Below are positions 1-9,331 of a stretch of DNA of 64,000 bases, piece after piece. The notes beneath the pieces were generated by a model. That model had not been told where the DNA came from. It searched no databases and was given only the letters and a program-made list of their open reading frames with translations. A program made the position numbers and the translations under genes. The stretch's first letter is position 1; each line of letters starts with the position of its first letter. This DNA comes from Citrobacter sp. R56 (GTDB taxonomy: Bacteria > Pseudomonadota > Gammaproteobacteria > Enterobacterales > Enterobacteriaceae): the NCBI RefSeq assembly GCF_016811995.1, contig NZ_CP069159.1, forward strand, positions 3,100,001 to 3,164,000. The letters are read 5' to 3'.

Positions 1-1
1 C

Positions 2-484
2 CTGTGGGATATCAAAAAACACATTGGCTATGTCAGCAGCAGTCTGCACCTTGACTACCGTGTCAGTACCACGCTACGTAATGTGATCCTGTCAGGCTTT
101 TTTGATTCAATCGGCATCTATCAGGCTGTCTCGGACAGGCAGCGCAAGCTGGTGCAGCAGTGGCTGGATATTCTAGGAATGGATAAGCGCACCGCCGACG
201 CGCCGTTCCATAGCCTCTCCTGGGGACAGCAGCGGCTGGCGCTGATTGTACGCGCGCTGGTGAAACACCCCACGCTGCTGATCCTTGATGAGCCGCTACA
301 GGGGCTGGACCCGCTAAACCGTCAGCTTGTCCGCCGCTTTGTCGATGTACTGATCGGTGAAGGGAAAACTCAGCTGTTGTTTGTCTCTCACCACGCCGAA
401 GACGCGCCAGACTGTATCACCCATCGCCTGGAGTTTGTGCCGGATGGCGACGGGTATCTCTACCGGCAGACAGCACGGCAGTGA
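2..484 (+). CDS. modF: ModF, ABC-type ATPase, C-terminal part
   Basis: This is the 3' end of a gene that begins before the window; the open frame runs from base 2 to the TGA at 482-484, about 160 residues. It is the second ATPase domain of a tandem ABC protein. It shows a degenerate signature (HSLSWGQQR), a Walker B motif (LLILDEPLQGLD) and a switch histidine in FVSHHAED. ModF lies beside the modABC molybdate genes in E. coli and has no membrane partner of its own; its function is poorly known. Position directly upstream of galE matches the E. coli map. The identification rests on synteny plus the domain, so the family is certain and the name very likely. Confidence 0.88.
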   Translation: MWDIKKHIGYVSSSLHLDYRVSTTLRNVILSGFFDSIGIYQAVSDRQRKLVQQWLDILGMDKRTADAPFHSLSWGQQRLALIVRALVKHPTLLILDEPLQGLDPLNRQLVRRFVDVLIGEGKTQLLFVSHHAEDAPDCITHRLEFVPDGDGYLYRQTARQ

Positions 485-495
485 TTTTCATCCGT

Positions 496-521
496 GGGCG
501 CGTCAATGCGCCCTTTTTTTT
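496..521 (+). terminator. Rho-independent terminator after modF
   Basis: A GGGCGC/GCGCCC stem with a 6-base loop (496-513) is followed by eight T residues. It lies 12 bases after the modF stop and separates modF from the gal promoter region. Confidence 0.9.
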
Positions 522-598
522 CGGACAAACACCGCAACCGTTCCTTAATCCTATGATTTACAATGACGTCATTGAATGCAGGACATAAAAATACCGAA

Positions 599-727
599 GT
601 GTAAACGATTCCACTAATTTATTCCGTGTCACACTTTTCGCAACTTTGTTATGCTATGTTTATTCCATACCATAGGCTTAACGGAGCGAATTATGAGAGT
701 TTTGGTTACAGGTGGTAGCGGTTACAT
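599..727 (+). promoter_or_regulatory. gal operon control region: OE, CRP site, P1/P2, OI
   Basis: The elements of the E. coli gal promoter are all present. The external operator OE is GTGTAAACGATTCCAC at 599-614. The CRP site lies at 615-636 with the half-site GTGTCACAC. Overlapping -10 boxes lie at about 650-656 (P2, TATGCTA) and 655-661 (P1, TATGTTT). The internal operator OI, GTGGTAGCGGTTACAT, lies at 712-727 inside galE codons 7-12. In E. coli, GalR or GalS dimers at OE and OI form a loop. The 113-bp centre-to-centre spacing seen here fits that arrangement. Confidence 0.88.
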
Positions 728-1709
728 AGGAAGCCATACTTGCGTACAGTTGCTGAAAAACGGCCACGACGTCATCATCCTTGATAACCTCTGCAACAGT
801 AAGCGCAGTGTACTGCCCGTTATTGAACGTTTAGGCGAAAAGCATCCGAGTTTCGTTGAAGGCGATATCCGCAACGAAGCGCTGATGACCGAAATCCTGC
901 ACGATCACGCGATTGATACCGTGATTCACTTTGCCGGACTGAAAGCCGTTGGCGAATCCGTCGCTAAACCGCTGGAATATTATGACAACAACGTTAACGG
1001 CACCCTGCGTCTGATCGGCGCCATGCGCGCTGCTGGCGTCAAAAACTTCATCTTCAGCTCCTCCGCCACCGTTTACGGCGACCAGCCGAAAATTCCTTAT
1101 GTCGAAAGCTTCCCGACCGGGACGCCGCAAAGCCCGTACGGCAAAAGCAAACTGATGGTCGAACAGATCCTCACCGATCTGCAAAAAGCGCAGCCGGACT
1201 GGAGCATCGCGCTGTTGCGTTACTTCAACCCGGTCGGCGCACATCCGTCAGGCGATATGGGCGAAGATCCGCAGGGCATTCCGAATAACCTGATGCCTTA
1301 CATCGCCCAGGTGGCGGTAGGCCGTCGTGACTCCCTCGCCATTTTTGGCAACGACTATCCGACCGAAGACGGCACCGGTGTGCGCGACTACATCCACGTG
1401 ATGGATCTCGCCGACGGGCACGTCGCCGCAATGGAAAAACTGGCCGGTAAACAAGGCGTACACATTTATAACCTTGGCGCAGGTGTCGGCAGCAGCGTGC
1501 TGGACGTCGTCAACGCCTTCAGCAAAGCCTGCGGCAAACCGGTGAACTACCATTTTGCCCCGCGTCGCGAAGGCGATCTTCCCGCCTACTGGGCGGATGC
1601 CAATAAAGCAGACCGCGAACTGAACTGGCGCGTCACCCGTACGCTTGACGAAATGGCGCAAGATACATGGCACTGGCAGTCACGCCATCCGCAGGGATAT
1701 CCGGATTAA
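693..1709 (+). CDS. galE: UDP-glucose 4-epimerase
   Basis: GalE interconverts UDP-galactose and UDP-glucose in the cytoplasm, the last step of the Leloir pathway and the source of UDP-galactose for surface sugars. The 338-residue length is that of E. coli GalE. The NAD-binding motif GGSGYIGS lies at residues 7-14. The catalytic serine lies in SSSATVYG and the YxxxK pair in SPYGKSK near residues 149-153. I start at the ATG at 693, with GGAG seven bases upstream; an in-frame start 42 bases earlier lies inside the promoter. It is the first gene of galETKM and carries operator OI in its coding sequence. The next gene starts nine bases after the stop. Confidence 0.97.
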   Translation: MRVLVTGGSGYIGSHTCVQLLKNGHDVIILDNLCNSKRSVLPVIERLGEKHPSFVEGDIRNEALMTEILHDHAIDTVIHFAGLKAVGESVAKPLEYYDNNVNGTLRLIGAMRAAGVKNFIFSSSATVYGDQPKIPYVESFPTGTPQSPYGKSKLMVEQILTDLQKAQPDWSIALLRYFNPVGAHPSGDMGEDPQGIPNNLMPYIAQVAVGRRDSLAIFGNDYPTEDGTGVRDYIHVMDLADGHVAAMEKLAGKQGVHIYNLGAGVGSSVLDVVNAFSKACGKPVNYHFAPRREGDLPAYWADANKADRELNWRVTRTLDEMAQDTWHWQSRHPQGYPD

Positions 1710-1718
1710 GGAACAATC

Positions 1719-2765
1719 ATGACGCAATTTAACCCTGTCGATCATCCACATCGCCGCTTTAATCCGCTCACCGGGCAGTGGATTCTGGTTTCGCCGCATC
1801 GTGCGAAACGCCCCTGGCAAGGGGCGCAGGAAACGCCGTCTAACGACGTCCTGCCTGCTCACGATCCAGACTGTTTCCTGTGTGCAGGCAACACCCGCGT
1901 GACCGGTGATAAAAACCCCGACTACACCGGGACCTACGTTTTTACCAACGACTTTGCCGCCTTAATGTCCGACACGCCGGACGCGCCGGAGAGCCACGAT
2001 CCACTGATGCGTTGCCAGAGCGCGCGCGGCACCAGTCGGGTTATCTGTTTTTCTCCGGATCACAGCAAAACCTTACCCGAATTGAGCGTTCCGGCACTGA
2101 CGGAAATCGTTAAAACCTGGCAGGAACAAACGGCCGAGCTGGGTAAAACGTATCCGTGGGTGCAGGTTTTCGAGAACAAAGGTGCGGCAATGGGCTGTTC
2201 CAACCCGCATCCACACGGTCAGGTTTGGGCTAACAGCTTCCTGCCCAACGAAGCCGAACGTGAAGATCGTTTACAAAAGGCTTATTTCGCTGAGCAGGGT
2301 TCTCCGATGCTGGTGGATTACGTTCAGCGTGAACTGGCCGATGGCAGCCGCACCGTCGTGGAAACCGAGCACTGGTTAGCGGTCGTCCCCTACTGGGCAG
2401 CCTGGCCGTTTGAAACATTGCTGTTGCCAAAAGCGCATGTATTGCGCATGACCGATCTGACCGATGACCAGCGCGCCGATTTGGCGCTGGCGTTGAAAAA
2501 ACTGACCAGCCGTTATGACAACCTGTTCCAGTGCTCATTCCCCTACTCTATGGGCTGGCACGGCGCGCCATTTAACGGCGAAGAGAACGAACACTGGCAA
2601 CTGCACGCACACTTTTATCCGCCGCTGCTGCGCTCCGCAACCGTCCGTAAATTTATGGTTGGTTACGAAATGCTGGCAGAGACTCAGCGTGATCTGACGG
2701 CTGAACAAGCGGCAGAACGCCTGCGTGCGGTCAGCGACATCCATTTTCGCGAATCCGGAGTTTAA
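1719..2765 (+). CDS. galT: Galactose-1-phosphate uridylyltransferase
   Basis: GalT moves UMP from UDP-glucose to galactose-1-phosphate, giving UDP-galactose and glucose-1-phosphate. It has 348 residues, the usual length. The HIT-type active site [10 protein letters not shown] is present; the nucleophilic histidine is residue 166 and its partner residue 164. A zinc-site CxxC motif (CFLCAG) lies near residue 50. It is the second gal gene, nine bases after galE, and three bases separate it from galK, so the three are surely co-transcribed. Nothing is missing or odd. Confidence 0.97.
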   Translation: MTQFNPVDHPHRRFNPLTGQWILVSPHRAKRPWQGAQETPSNDVLPAHDPDCFLCAGNTRVTGDKNPDYTGTYVFTNDFAALMSDTPDAPESHDPLMRCQSARGTSRVICFSPDHSKTLPELSVPALTEIVKTWQEQTAELGKTYPWVQVFENKGAAMGCSNPHPHGQVWANSFLPNEAEREDRLQKAYFAEQGSPMLVDYVQRELADGSRTVVETEHWLAVVPYWAAWPFETLLLPKAHVLRMTDLTDDQRADLALALKKLTSRYDNLFQCSFPYSMGWHGAPFNGEENEHWQLHAHFYPPLLRSATVRKFMVGYEMLAETQRDLTAEQAAERLRAVSDIHFRESGV

Positions 2766-2768
2766 AAA

Positions 2769-3917
2769 ATGAGTCTGAAAGAGAACACACAATCTCTGTT
2801 TGCAGAAATTTTTGGCTACCCTGCCACCCACACCATTCAGGCGCCAGGCCGCGTTAATCTGATCGGTGAACATACCGATTACAACGACGGTTTCGTGCTG
2901 CCCTGCGCTATCGACTATCAGACGGTGATTAGCTGTGCGACGCGCGACGATCGTAAAGTCCGCGTCATTGCCGTCGATTATGACAATCAGATTGACGAAT
3001 TCTCCCTCGATGCCCCCATCGTCACCCACGACAGCCAGCAATGGTCAAACTACGTACGCGGCGTGGTAAAGCACCTGCAAAAACGTCACGCGGGTTTTGG
3101 CGGCGCTGATTTAGTGATCAGCGGTAACGTGCCACAGGGCGCGGGGTTAAGCTCTTCCGCTGCGCTAGAAGTGGCCGTGGGCACCGTGTTCCAGCAACTT
3201 TATCATCTGCCGCTGGATGGCGCGCAAATCGCGCTCAACGGTCAGGAAGCAGAAAATCAATTTGTTGGCTGCAACTGCGGCATCATGGATCAGCTGATCT
3301 CCGCGCTGGGCAAGAAAGACCATGCCTTGCTTATCGATTGCCGTTCACTGGGCACCAAAGCGGTATCGATGCCAAAAGGCGTGGCGATCGTTATCATCAA
3401 CAGCAACTTCAAACGTACGCTGGTGGGCAGTGAATACAACACTCGCCGCGAACAGTGCGAAACGGGCGCACGCTTCTTCCAGCAGCCTGCCCTGCGCGAT
3501 GTCAGCCTTGACGCCTTCAACGCCGTAGCAAGTCAGCTGGATACGGTGGTGGCAAAACGCGTTCGTCACGTCCTGACCGAAAACGCGCGTACCGTTGAAG
3601 CGGCAAACGCGCTGGAGAACGGTGACCTGAAACGGATGGGTGAACTGATGGCCGAATCTCACGCCTCCATGCGTGATGATTTTGAAATCACCGTACCGCA
3701 GATCGATACGCTGGTTGAGATCGTCAAAGCGACCATCGGCGAAAACGGCGGCGTGCGCATGACCGGCGGCGGCTTCGGCGGTTGCATCGTCGCGCTGATT
3801 CCGGAAGCGTTGGTACCCGCCTTACAACACGCCGTTGCTGAGCAGTACGAAGCAAAAACCGGTATCAAAGAAACCTTCTACGTCTGCAAACCTTCACAAG
3901 GAGCCGGACAGTGCTAA
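2769..3917 (+). CDS. galK: Galactokinase
   Basis: GalK phosphorylates alpha-D-galactose at C1 with ATP, committing it to the Leloir pathway. The 382-residue protein carries the GHMP kinase motifs in order: [13 protein letters not shown] near residue 30 for sugar binding, the glycine/serine ATP loop [11 protein letters not shown] near residue 125, and GGGFGG near the C-terminus. It follows galT directly. Its last codons overlap the GTG start of galM by seven bases, which suggests translational coupling. Confidence 0.97.
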   Translation: MSLKENTQSLFAEIFGYPATHTIQAPGRVNLIGEHTDYNDGFVLPCAIDYQTVISCATRDDRKVRVIAVDYDNQIDEFSLDAPIVTHDSQQWSNYVRGVVKHLQKRHAGFGGADLVISGNVPQGAGLSSSAALEVAVGTVFQQLYHLPLDGAQIALNGQEAENQFVGCNCGIMDQLISALGKKDHALLIDCRSLGTKAVSMPKGVAIVIINSNFKRTLVGSEYNTRREQCETGARFFQQPALRDVSLDAFNAVASQLDTVVAKRVRHVLTENARTVEAANALENGDLKRMGELMAESHASMRDDFEITVPQIDTLVEIVKATIGENGGVRMTGGGFGGCIVALIPEALVPALQHAVAEQYEAKTGIKETFYVCKPSQGAGQC

Positions 3918-4951
3918 ATGAAACCCCAGCGCTGGCACCCGATGGTCAGCCGTTTCGCCTGCTGACCCTGCGCAACCGCGCAGGGATGGTGGTCACGCTG
4001 ATGGACTGGGGCGCCACGCTTCTTTCCGCCCGCATCCCCCTGGGCGACGGGAGTGTTCGCGAAGCCTTGCTGGGCTGCTCCAGCCCGGAACAGTATCCCG
4101 AACAGTCGGCGTTTCTCGGCGCATCGGTCGGGCGTTATGCTAATCGCATCGCCGACAGCCGCTACAGCTACGCGGGTGAAACGGTCAGTTTGCTGCCAAG
4201 TCAGGGCGAGAACCAGTTGCATGGCGGACCCGATGGTTTTGATAAACGTCGCTGGCAGGTGGTCAACCAGAACGATTGTCAGGTATTGTTTGCGTTGACG
4301 TCTGAGGATGGCGACCAGGGCTTCCCGGGGCGTCTGTGCGCCACCGCGCAATATCGCCTGACCGAGGACAACCGCATATCAATCACCTATCGTGCGGCGG
4401 TGGATAAGCCCTGCCCGGTTAATCTGACCAACCACGTTTATTTCAACCTGGATGGCGATGTGACCGATGTCCGCAATCATAAGCTGCAGATTCTGGCTGA
4501 TGATTATCTGCCGGTTGATGAAGGGGGCATCCCGCGCGAAGGTCTGAAATCCGTTGCCGGTACCTCATTCGATTTCCGCCATGCGAAAACGATCGCCAGT
4601 GCGTTTCTGGCTGATGACGATCAACGCAAAGTGAAGGGATATGACCACGCCTTTTTGTTGCAGGCCAGGGGCGATGCCCGTACCCCCTGCGCGCATCTGT
4701 GGTCACAGGATGAAAAATTGCAGATGAAGGTGTACACCTCCGCGCCAGCGCTGCAATTTTATTCCGGTAATTACCTGGGCGGCACACCGTCCCGTGGGCC
4801 AGACGCCTATGCTGACTGGCAAGGCCTGGCGCTGGAAAGTGAATTCCTGCCGGACAGCCCAAACCATCCGGAATGGCCGCAACCAGACTGTATTCTTCAC
4901 CCGGGTGAAGAGTATGTGAGCCTGACGGAGTATCAGTTTATCCCCGCCTGA
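3911..4951 (+). CDS. galM: Galactose mutarotase (aldose 1-epimerase)
   Basis: GalM converts beta-D-galactose to the alpha anomer used by GalK. The 346-residue protein is the usual length. Catalytic-region motifs are visible, including GRYANRI, LHGG near residue 96, and LTNHVYFNL with the catalytic histidine. The start is a GTG at 3911 that overlaps the last seven bases of galK; no ATG fits better. It is the last gene of the operon and is followed by a terminator. Confidence 0.95.
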   Translation: MLNETPALAPDGQPFRLLTLRNRAGMVVTLMDWGATLLSARIPLGDGSVREALLGCSSPEQYPEQSAFLGASVGRYANRIADSRYSYAGETVSLLPSQGENQLHGGPDGFDKRRWQVVNQNDCQVLFALTSEDGDQGFPGRLCATAQYRLTEDNRISITYRAAVDKPCPVNLTNHVYFNLDGDVTDVRNHKLQILADDYLPVDEGGIPREGLKSVAGTSFDFRHAKTIASAFLADDDQRKVKGYDHAFLLQARGDARTPCAHLWSQDEKLQMKVYTSAPALQFYSGNYLGGTPSRGPDAYADWQGLALESEFLPDSPNHPEWPQPDCILHPGEEYVSLTEYQFIPA

Positions 4952-4957
4952 TTCAGC

Positions 4958-4981
4958 GCCCTCCGAAAGGAGGGCGGTTTT
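4958..4981 (+). terminator. gal operon terminator
   Basis: GCCCTCC and GGAGGGC form a seven-base-pair stem around GAAA (4958-4975), followed by GG and TTTT. It lies just after the galM stop. Confidence 0.85.
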
Positions 4982-5087
4982 ATCTCCATCCTGCTCAAAT
5001 CCCCATCATCTGAAGACAAAATCGCAACCATGAGTTCACAAGAACCTTACACTGCGTCACTATTTTCGCTATGGTTATGCGTAAGGA

Positions 5088-5132
5088 TTGCCGCTGAGGC
5101 GTCACGGCAATATAATGAGAATTATTATCATT
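5088..5132 (+). promoter_or_regulatory. gpmA promoter with overlapping Fur box
   Basis: TTGCCG at 5088-5093 and a perfect TATAAT at 5111-5116 are separated by 17 bases. AATGAGAATTATTATCATT at 5114-5132 overlaps the -10 box and the start point. It fits the TGATAATNATTATCA Fur core with one mismatch. Fur repression of gpmA is known in E. coli, so iron control of this glycolytic enzyme appears conserved. Confidence 0.85.
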
Positions 5133-5156
5133 AAATGAAGGTTGAGGAGTAAGCAT

Positions 5157-5909
5157 ATGGCTGTAACTAAGCTGGTTCTGGTACGTCATGGTGAAAGTCA
5201 GTGGAACAACGAAAACCGCTTCACCGGCTGGTACGATGTTGATCTGTCTGAGAAAGGCGTGGGCGAAGCAAAAGCGGCAGGAAAACTGCTGAAAGATGAA
5301 GGCTATAGCTTTGATTTTGCTTATACCTCTGTGCTGAAACGTGCCATCCACACCCTGTGGAACGTACTGGACGAACTGGATCAGGCCTGGCTGCCGGTAG
5401 AGAAATCCTGGAAACTGAATGAGCGTCACTACGGTGCGCTGCAGGGTCTGAACAAAGCTGAAACCGCAGAGAAATACGGTGATGAGCAGGTGAAACAGTG
5501 GCGTCGTGGCTTTGCGGTAACACCGCCAGAGCTGACCAAAGACGATGAGCGTTTCCCGGGCCACGATCCGCGTTATGCCAAACTGACTGACAAAGAGCTG
5601 CCGGTGACAGAAAGCCTGGCGCTGACCATTGATCGTGTCATCCCTTACTGGAATGAATCCATTCTGCCGCGCATCAAAAGCGGTGAGCGCGTCATTATCG
5701 CCGCTCACGGTAACTCCCTGCGCGCGCTGGTGAAATACCTGGATAATATGGGTGAAGATGAAATTCTTGAACTGAATATCCCGACCGGCGTACCGCTGGT
5801 GTATGAGTTCGACGAAAACTTCAAGCCAATCAAACGTTACTACCTGGGTAATGCTGACGAAATCGCAGCAAAAGCGGCGGCCGTTGCGAATCAGGGCAAA
5901 GCGAAGTAA
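5157..5909 (+). CDS. gpmA: 2,3-bisphosphoglycerate-dependent phosphoglycerate mutase
   Basis: GpmA interconverts 3- and 2-phosphoglycerate in glycolysis using a phosphohistidine intermediate. The 250-residue length matches E. coli. The phosphoacceptor motif [11 protein letters not shown] is at residues 7-17, and the second catalytic histidine is in [12 protein letters not shown] start at the ATG at 5157 after GAGGAG; an upstream in-frame start would put five extra residues in front of the conserved [12 protein letters not shown] beginning. A single-gene unit with its own Fur-controlled promoter. Confidence 0.97.
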   Translation: MAVTKLVLVRHGESQWNNENRFTGWYDVDLSEKGVGEAKAAGKLLKDEGYSFDFAYTSVLKRAIHTLWNVLDELDQAWLPVEKSWKLNERHYGALQGLNKAETAEKYGDEQVKQWRRGFAVTPPELTKDDERFPGHDPRYAKLTDKELPVTESLALTIDRVIPYWNESILPRIKSGERVIIAAHGNSLRALVKYLDNMGEDEILELNIPTGVPLVYEFDENFKPIKRYYLGNADEIAAKAAAVANQGKAK

Positions 5910-5918
5910 TTCATTTCC

Positions 5919-5950
5919 CGGGTAGCCATTCGTCATCGATTGGCTACCCG
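5919..5950. terminator. Bidirectional hairpin between convergent gpmA and the ABC transporter
   Basis: CGGGTAGCCA (5919-5928) pairs perfectly with TGGCTACCCG (5941-5950) around a 12-base loop. It sits between convergent gene ends. A clear T run is missing on both strands, so termination is inferred from position. Confidence 0.6.
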
Positions 5951-5954
5951 GTGC

Positions 5955-6731
5955 TTATACCCCGATAACCCCATCCAGTATCACCTGCGCCCTGCCCTGC
6001 GAACACCGTTCCACGCGACCACGCACGTGGTACACCTGCGCCAGACGTTCTGCGGTAATCACCGCTTGAGGCGCGCCGCTCGCCACCAGCTTACCGTCTT
6101 TGAGCATCACAATATGGTCGCCGAAGCGTAATGCCATATTCATATCGTGCACCACCACCAGCGTCACCAGCTGACGCGTTCGCGTCTCCTGAGCAATCCT
6201 TTCCATTACGTGCAACTGATAATTCAGATCCAGTGCGCTGAGTGGCTCGTCCAGTAGCAGAAGTTCAGGACGGCGGATCAGTGACTGCGCCAGTCCGACC
6301 AGTTGCCGCTGACCGCCAGAGAGCCTGTCGAGATAATGCAACGCGAGGTGCGAAATGCCCAAATGTTCAAGTAGTGCCAGTACCTGCGCCTGATCCTGCA
6401 AAGCGTTATTTCCGCCCGCAGCGCGTTGCGCCGCCAGCACGGACTCCAGCACCTGCAAGTGTACGCCCTGCGGCAATGACTGAGGTAAAAACACCACCTT
6501 CTGCGCGCGCCGGGCAAACGGCAGCGACATCAGATTTTCATCACCCAGAAGCACTTCCCCGCGGGCTTTCGTTAAGCCAGCCAGAGCACGTAACAATGTC
6601 GACTTTCCACAGCCGTTAGGTCCCAGCAGCACCGTGATTTTGCCGCGCGGCAGTTCAGGAATGTTCAGATTGCCAATCACGGGGTGCTTCGGATAACCGG
6701 CATACAGCCCCTTAATCATCAGTCCGCTCAT
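5955..6731 (-). CDS. FepC/FecE-type ABC transporter ATPase
   Basis: This is the cytoplasmic ATPase of a type II (BtuCD/FecCD-like) importer. Walker A is GPNGCGKST near residue 40, the signature is LSGGQRQLVGLAQSL, Walker B is LLLLDEPLSALD, and the switch histidine is in VVVHDMNMA. Its ATG overlaps the stop of the permease gene by four bases (ATGA), so the two are one operon. Families with this architecture carry iron-siderophores, haem, vitamin B12, or molybdate/tungstate (MolBC of Haemophilus). No binding-protein gene is adjacent. The ModE-like operator upstream favours an oxyanion substrate; that is inference. E. coli K-12 has nothing between gpmA and aroG. Confidence 0.9.
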   Translation of the reverse strand: MSGLMIKGLYAGYPKHPVIGNLNIPELPRGKITVLLGPNGCGKSTLLRALAGLTKARGEVLLGDENLMSLPFARRAQKVVFLPQSLPQGVHLQVLESVLAAQRAAGGNNALQDQAQVLALLEHLGISHLALHYLDRLSGGQRQLVGLAQSLIRRPELLLLDEPLSALDLNYQLHVMERIAQETRTRQLVTLVVVHDMNMALRFGDHIVMLKDGKLVASGAPQAVITAERLAQVYHVRGRVERCSQGRAQVILDGVIGV

Positions 6732-7795
6732 AGACCGCTTCCCCGGTGACGAAGAATGATGCTCAGGAAAAACGGTACGCCCACCAGTGACGTCACAATT
6801 CCCACCGGAATGATCACGCCAGGCACTATGTTTTTGGAGGCGACCGACGCCAGAGAAAGCACAAGCCCACCGGTCAACACGCTGCCTGGCAGATAAAAAC
6901 GGTGATCTTCCCCAAACAGCATTCGCGCAATATGTGGCGCCACCAGGCCGATAAAACCAATCGGCCCAACAAACGCCACCGAAAGCGCCGAGAGCAGACT
7001 AATGCGCAATAACGCAGCCAGACGCAAACGCCGGACATCAATGCCGAAGCTCATCGCCCTCTCTTCTCCCAGGCGCAATGCCGTCAGTTGCCAGGCGCTG
7101 CGCATTGACCAGCACGAAACAACGGCGAAAACTACTGCCAGCACGCCAAGTTTTTCCCATGAGGCGCGGGTCAGACTGCCCATCGTCCAGAAGACCAGTC
7201 CCTGCAACGTATCTTCATCCGCCACAAACTGCAGCATTGAAACCAGCGCATTGAAGGTAAACACCAGGGCAATACCGAACAGCACTACGCCCGACGTCGC
7301 AACGCGCGTCCAGCGGGTGATGCCATCCAGTAACAACGCGGAAAATAAGGCAAACGCAAAAGCATTGGCGGGGATAAACCAGGCCGCAGGAATACCCGGA
7401 ATCCCGATGCCCAGCACAATCGCCAGCGCCGCACCAAACGCCGCGGCAGATGAAACCCCGAGTGTAAAAGGACTCGCCAGCGGGTTGTTTAAAATGGTTT
7501 GCATTTCGGCCCCCGCCAGCCCAAGCGCCATCCCGATCAGCAGCGCCATCAGCGCATACGGCAAGCGAATATCCCAGACAATCACGCGAACCCCGGCATT
7601 CGCGCTGGCAGGATGCAACAGCGTTTTCCAGAGTTCACTGAACGGTAAACCTGACGCGCCAAGGGTTGAATCAAGCATCAACGAAGCCAGAATCGCCAGA
7701 GTAATCACCAGCGCCAGCAGTAAGCGTTGACGTACAACCTGCCGGTAGAGGTGCAGAATGGCGTTCGGGGAGGTGACATTAGCGGAGGACGACAT
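6728..7795 (-). CDS. FecCD-family ABC transporter permease
   Basis: This 355-residue polytopic membrane protein belongs to the FecCD/BtuC permease family. It starts with a short polar N-terminus and a long hydrophobic helix near residue 30. Later come the family motifs GMALGLAGAEMQTILNNPLASP, here near residues 88-109, and VGFIGLVAPHIAR-like FVGPIGFIGLVAPHIARML. It probably forms a homodimer with about ten helices per chain and pairs with the ATPase encoded next. Its promoter carries a ModE-like site and no Fur box that I can see. That makes molybdate or tungstate uptake of the MolB type the leading guess, with siderophore uptake as the alternative. Confidence 0.9.
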   Translation of the reverse strand: MSSSANVTSPNAILHLYRQVVRQRLLLALVITLAILASLMLDSTLGASGLPFSELWKTLLHPASANAGVRVIVWDIRLPYALMALLIGMALGLAGAEMQTILNNPLASPFTLGVSSAAAFGAALAIVLGIGIPGIPAAWFIPANAFAFALFSALLLDGITRWTRVATSGVVLFGIALVFTFNALVSMLQFVADEDTLQGLVFWTMGSLTRASWEKLGVLAVVFAVVSCWSMRSAWQLTALRLGEERAMSFGIDVRRLRLAALLRISLLSALSVAFVGPIGFIGLVAPHIARMLFGEDHRFYLPGSVLTGGLVLSLASVASKNIVPGVIIPVGIVTSLVGVPFFLSIILRHRGSGL

Positions 7796-7848
7796 AGTAT
7801 TTCATCAGGATGCGTGGCAAATCTTATTCTTACGGGCTCGGAAGGGTG

Positions 7849-7895
7849 ATTATACCGTACCAGGTCATCGTTATATATTTTTTTATATTCCGAAT
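7849..7895 (-). promoter_or_regulatory. Promoter and ModE-like operator of the FecCD-type transporter
   Basis: On the minus strand a perfect TATAAT lies at 7854-7849, 53 bases before the permease ATG. Covering the -35 position is a two-part palindrome, on the plus strand ATCGTTATATA (7867-7877), six T, then TATATTCCGAAT (7884-7895). As I recall it, the E. coli ModE operator has half-sites of the form ATCGNTATATA and TATATAACGAT. One half is exact here and the other partly degenerate. A repressor at this place would block RNA polymerase. Confidence 0.55.
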
Positions 7896-7903
7896 GTGGG
7901 GGC

Positions 7904-7933
7904 ACAAAAAAAGCCGACTGTCAGAGTCGGCTT
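7904..7933 (-). terminator. aroG terminator
   Basis: Read on the minus strand, AAGCCGAC and GTCGGCTT form an eight-base-pair stem with a seven-base loop, followed by seven T residues. It lies about 20 bases after the aroG stop. Confidence 0.92.
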
Positions 7934-7951
7934 AGATGCAGGTAAGCAGGA

Positions 7952-9004
7952 TTATCCGCGGCGTGATTTCACCGCATTCGACAACTTACGCAGCAGCGAG
8001 TCGGTGTCTTCCCAACCAATACAGGCATCGGTAATGCTTTTACCGTAGGTCAGCGGTTCACCGCCTTCCAGGTTTTGATTCCCTTCGACCAGATGGCTCT
8101 CTACCATCACGCCAATAATCGCTTTTTCTCCGCCAGCAATTTGCTGGCAAACATCCGCGCAGACATCCATCTGCTTTTTGAACTGCTTGCTGGAGTTGGC
8201 GTGGCTAAAATCGATCATCACCTGCGAAGGCAGCCCGGCTTTCCCAAGCCCCTCTTTCACGACAGCGACATGCTGCGCGCTGTAGTTCGGTTCTTTCCCG
8301 CCGCGCAGAATGATATGGCAGTCGCCATTTCCGCTGGTATTCACAATCGCGGAGTGACCCCATTTAGTGACGGAGAGGAAACAGTGCGGCGCCCCTGCGG
8401 CGTTGATAGCGTCAATGGCGACCTTGATCGTGCCATCGGTGCCATTTTTGAATCCTACCGGGCAGGAAAGTCCTGAAGCCAGCTCACGGTGAACCTGAGA
8501 TTCGGTAGTACGCGCCCCAATGGCGCCCCAGCTCATCAGGTCGGCAAGGTATTGTGGGGTGATCATGTCGAGGAACTCACCGGCAGCCGGCAAACCGCTA
8601 TCATTGATATCCAGCAATAACTTGCGGGCAATACGCAGACCATCGTTGATCTGGAAGCTGTTATCCATATGCGGATCGTTGATCAGCCCCTTCCAGCCCA
8701 CGGTGGTGCGCGGTTTTTCAAAATAGACGCGCATGACGATCTCAAGATCGTCTTTTAACTCTTCACGCAGTGCCAGCAGGCGAGCCGCATACTCTTTGGC
8801 CGCCGCCGGATCATGAATTGAACACGGCCCAATCACCACCAGCAGGCGATCGTCATTGCCTTTCAGAATTTTATGAATCGCTTTACGGGCATGCGCTACA
8901 GTGTTGGCAGCGTTTTCAGTAGCGGGGAATTTTTCCAGGAGTGCGACCGGCGGTAATAACTCGTTGATCTCTTTAATGCGTAAATCGTCGTTCTGATAAT
9001 TCAT
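7952..9004 (-). CDS. aroG: Phe-sensitive DAHP synthase
   Basis: AroG joins phosphoenolpyruvate and erythrose-4-phosphate to give DAHP, the first step of aromatic amino acid synthesis, and is inhibited by phenylalanine. The 350-residue length and the beginning MNYQNDDLRIKEI match E. coli AroG rather than AroF or AroH. The motif VVIGPCSIHD is near residue 55 and the metal cysteine lies in this segment. An upstream in-frame start would add 32 residues that run through the TyrR box, so I use the ATG at 9004. Transcribed alone, with its own terminator. Confidence 0.97.
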   Translation of the reverse strand: MNYQNDDLRIKEINELLPPVALLEKFPATENAANTVAHARKAIHKILKGNDDRLLVVIGPCSIHDPAAAKEYAARLLALREELKDDLEIVMRVYFEKPRTTVGWKGLINDPHMDNSFQINDGLRIARKLLLDINDSGLPAAGEFLDMITPQYLADLMSWGAIGARTTESQVHRELASGLSCPVGFKNGTDGTIKVAIDAINAAGAPHCFLSVTKWGHSAIVNTSGNGDCHIILRGGKEPNYSAQHVAVVKEGLGKAGLPSQVMIDFSHANSSKQFKKQMDVCADVCQQIAGGEKAIIGVMVESHLVEGNQNLEGGEPLTYGKSITDACIGWEDTDSLLRKLSNAVKSRRG

Positions 9005-9074
9005 GATTATTCCAGCGTTGCCATACTTATATAAATGAATGCAATCCCTCCAATCTATATCTTCATCCCGAAAG

Positions 9075-9092
9075 TGTAAACTGGGTTTTACA
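9075..9092 (-). promoter_or_regulatory. TyrR box upstream of aroG
   Basis: TGTAAA, six bases, TTTACA: a perfect match to the TyrR consensus, 71 bases before the aroG start. In E. coli TyrR with phenylalanine represses aroG from such a site. Confidence 0.88.
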
Positions 9093-9287
9093 GCTTGCAT
9101 GGATTAATCCTGAAATCAGTTGAAAAACGCCATAAAGTAGGGAAAAACGAGATCCAGTTTACAATTTTCAACTTCAATTGCTCTTATTAAAATTATTTTC
9201 CAGATTCTATGCTGCGCTAAATCGCCGTTCCGCAGTCGTTAGCGCCTTTCTACTGAGTCCCCAATACCTGAAAATTTGGCTGATACC

Positions 9288-9312
9288 GGGAGAGCAAAAG
9301 CTCTCCTTTTTA
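9288..9312 (+). terminator. Orphan rho-independent terminator on the plus strand
   Basis: GGAGAGC, AAAA, GCTCTCC followed by TTTTTA forms a strong terminator. No gene on the plus strand precedes it. In E. coli the gene ybgS lies here in this orientation, so this may be its surviving terminator, or the end of a small RNA of roughly 60-110 bases. Confidence 0.65.
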
Positions 9313-9331
9313 TTTTGTCAGTCAAAAATCC

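Noticed and set aside
4995-5936. 313-codon open frame antisense to gpmA
   Set aside because: It lies fully opposite a clear housekeeping gene and the galM-gpmA spacer, with no recognisable domain. It is a shadow of biased codon use.
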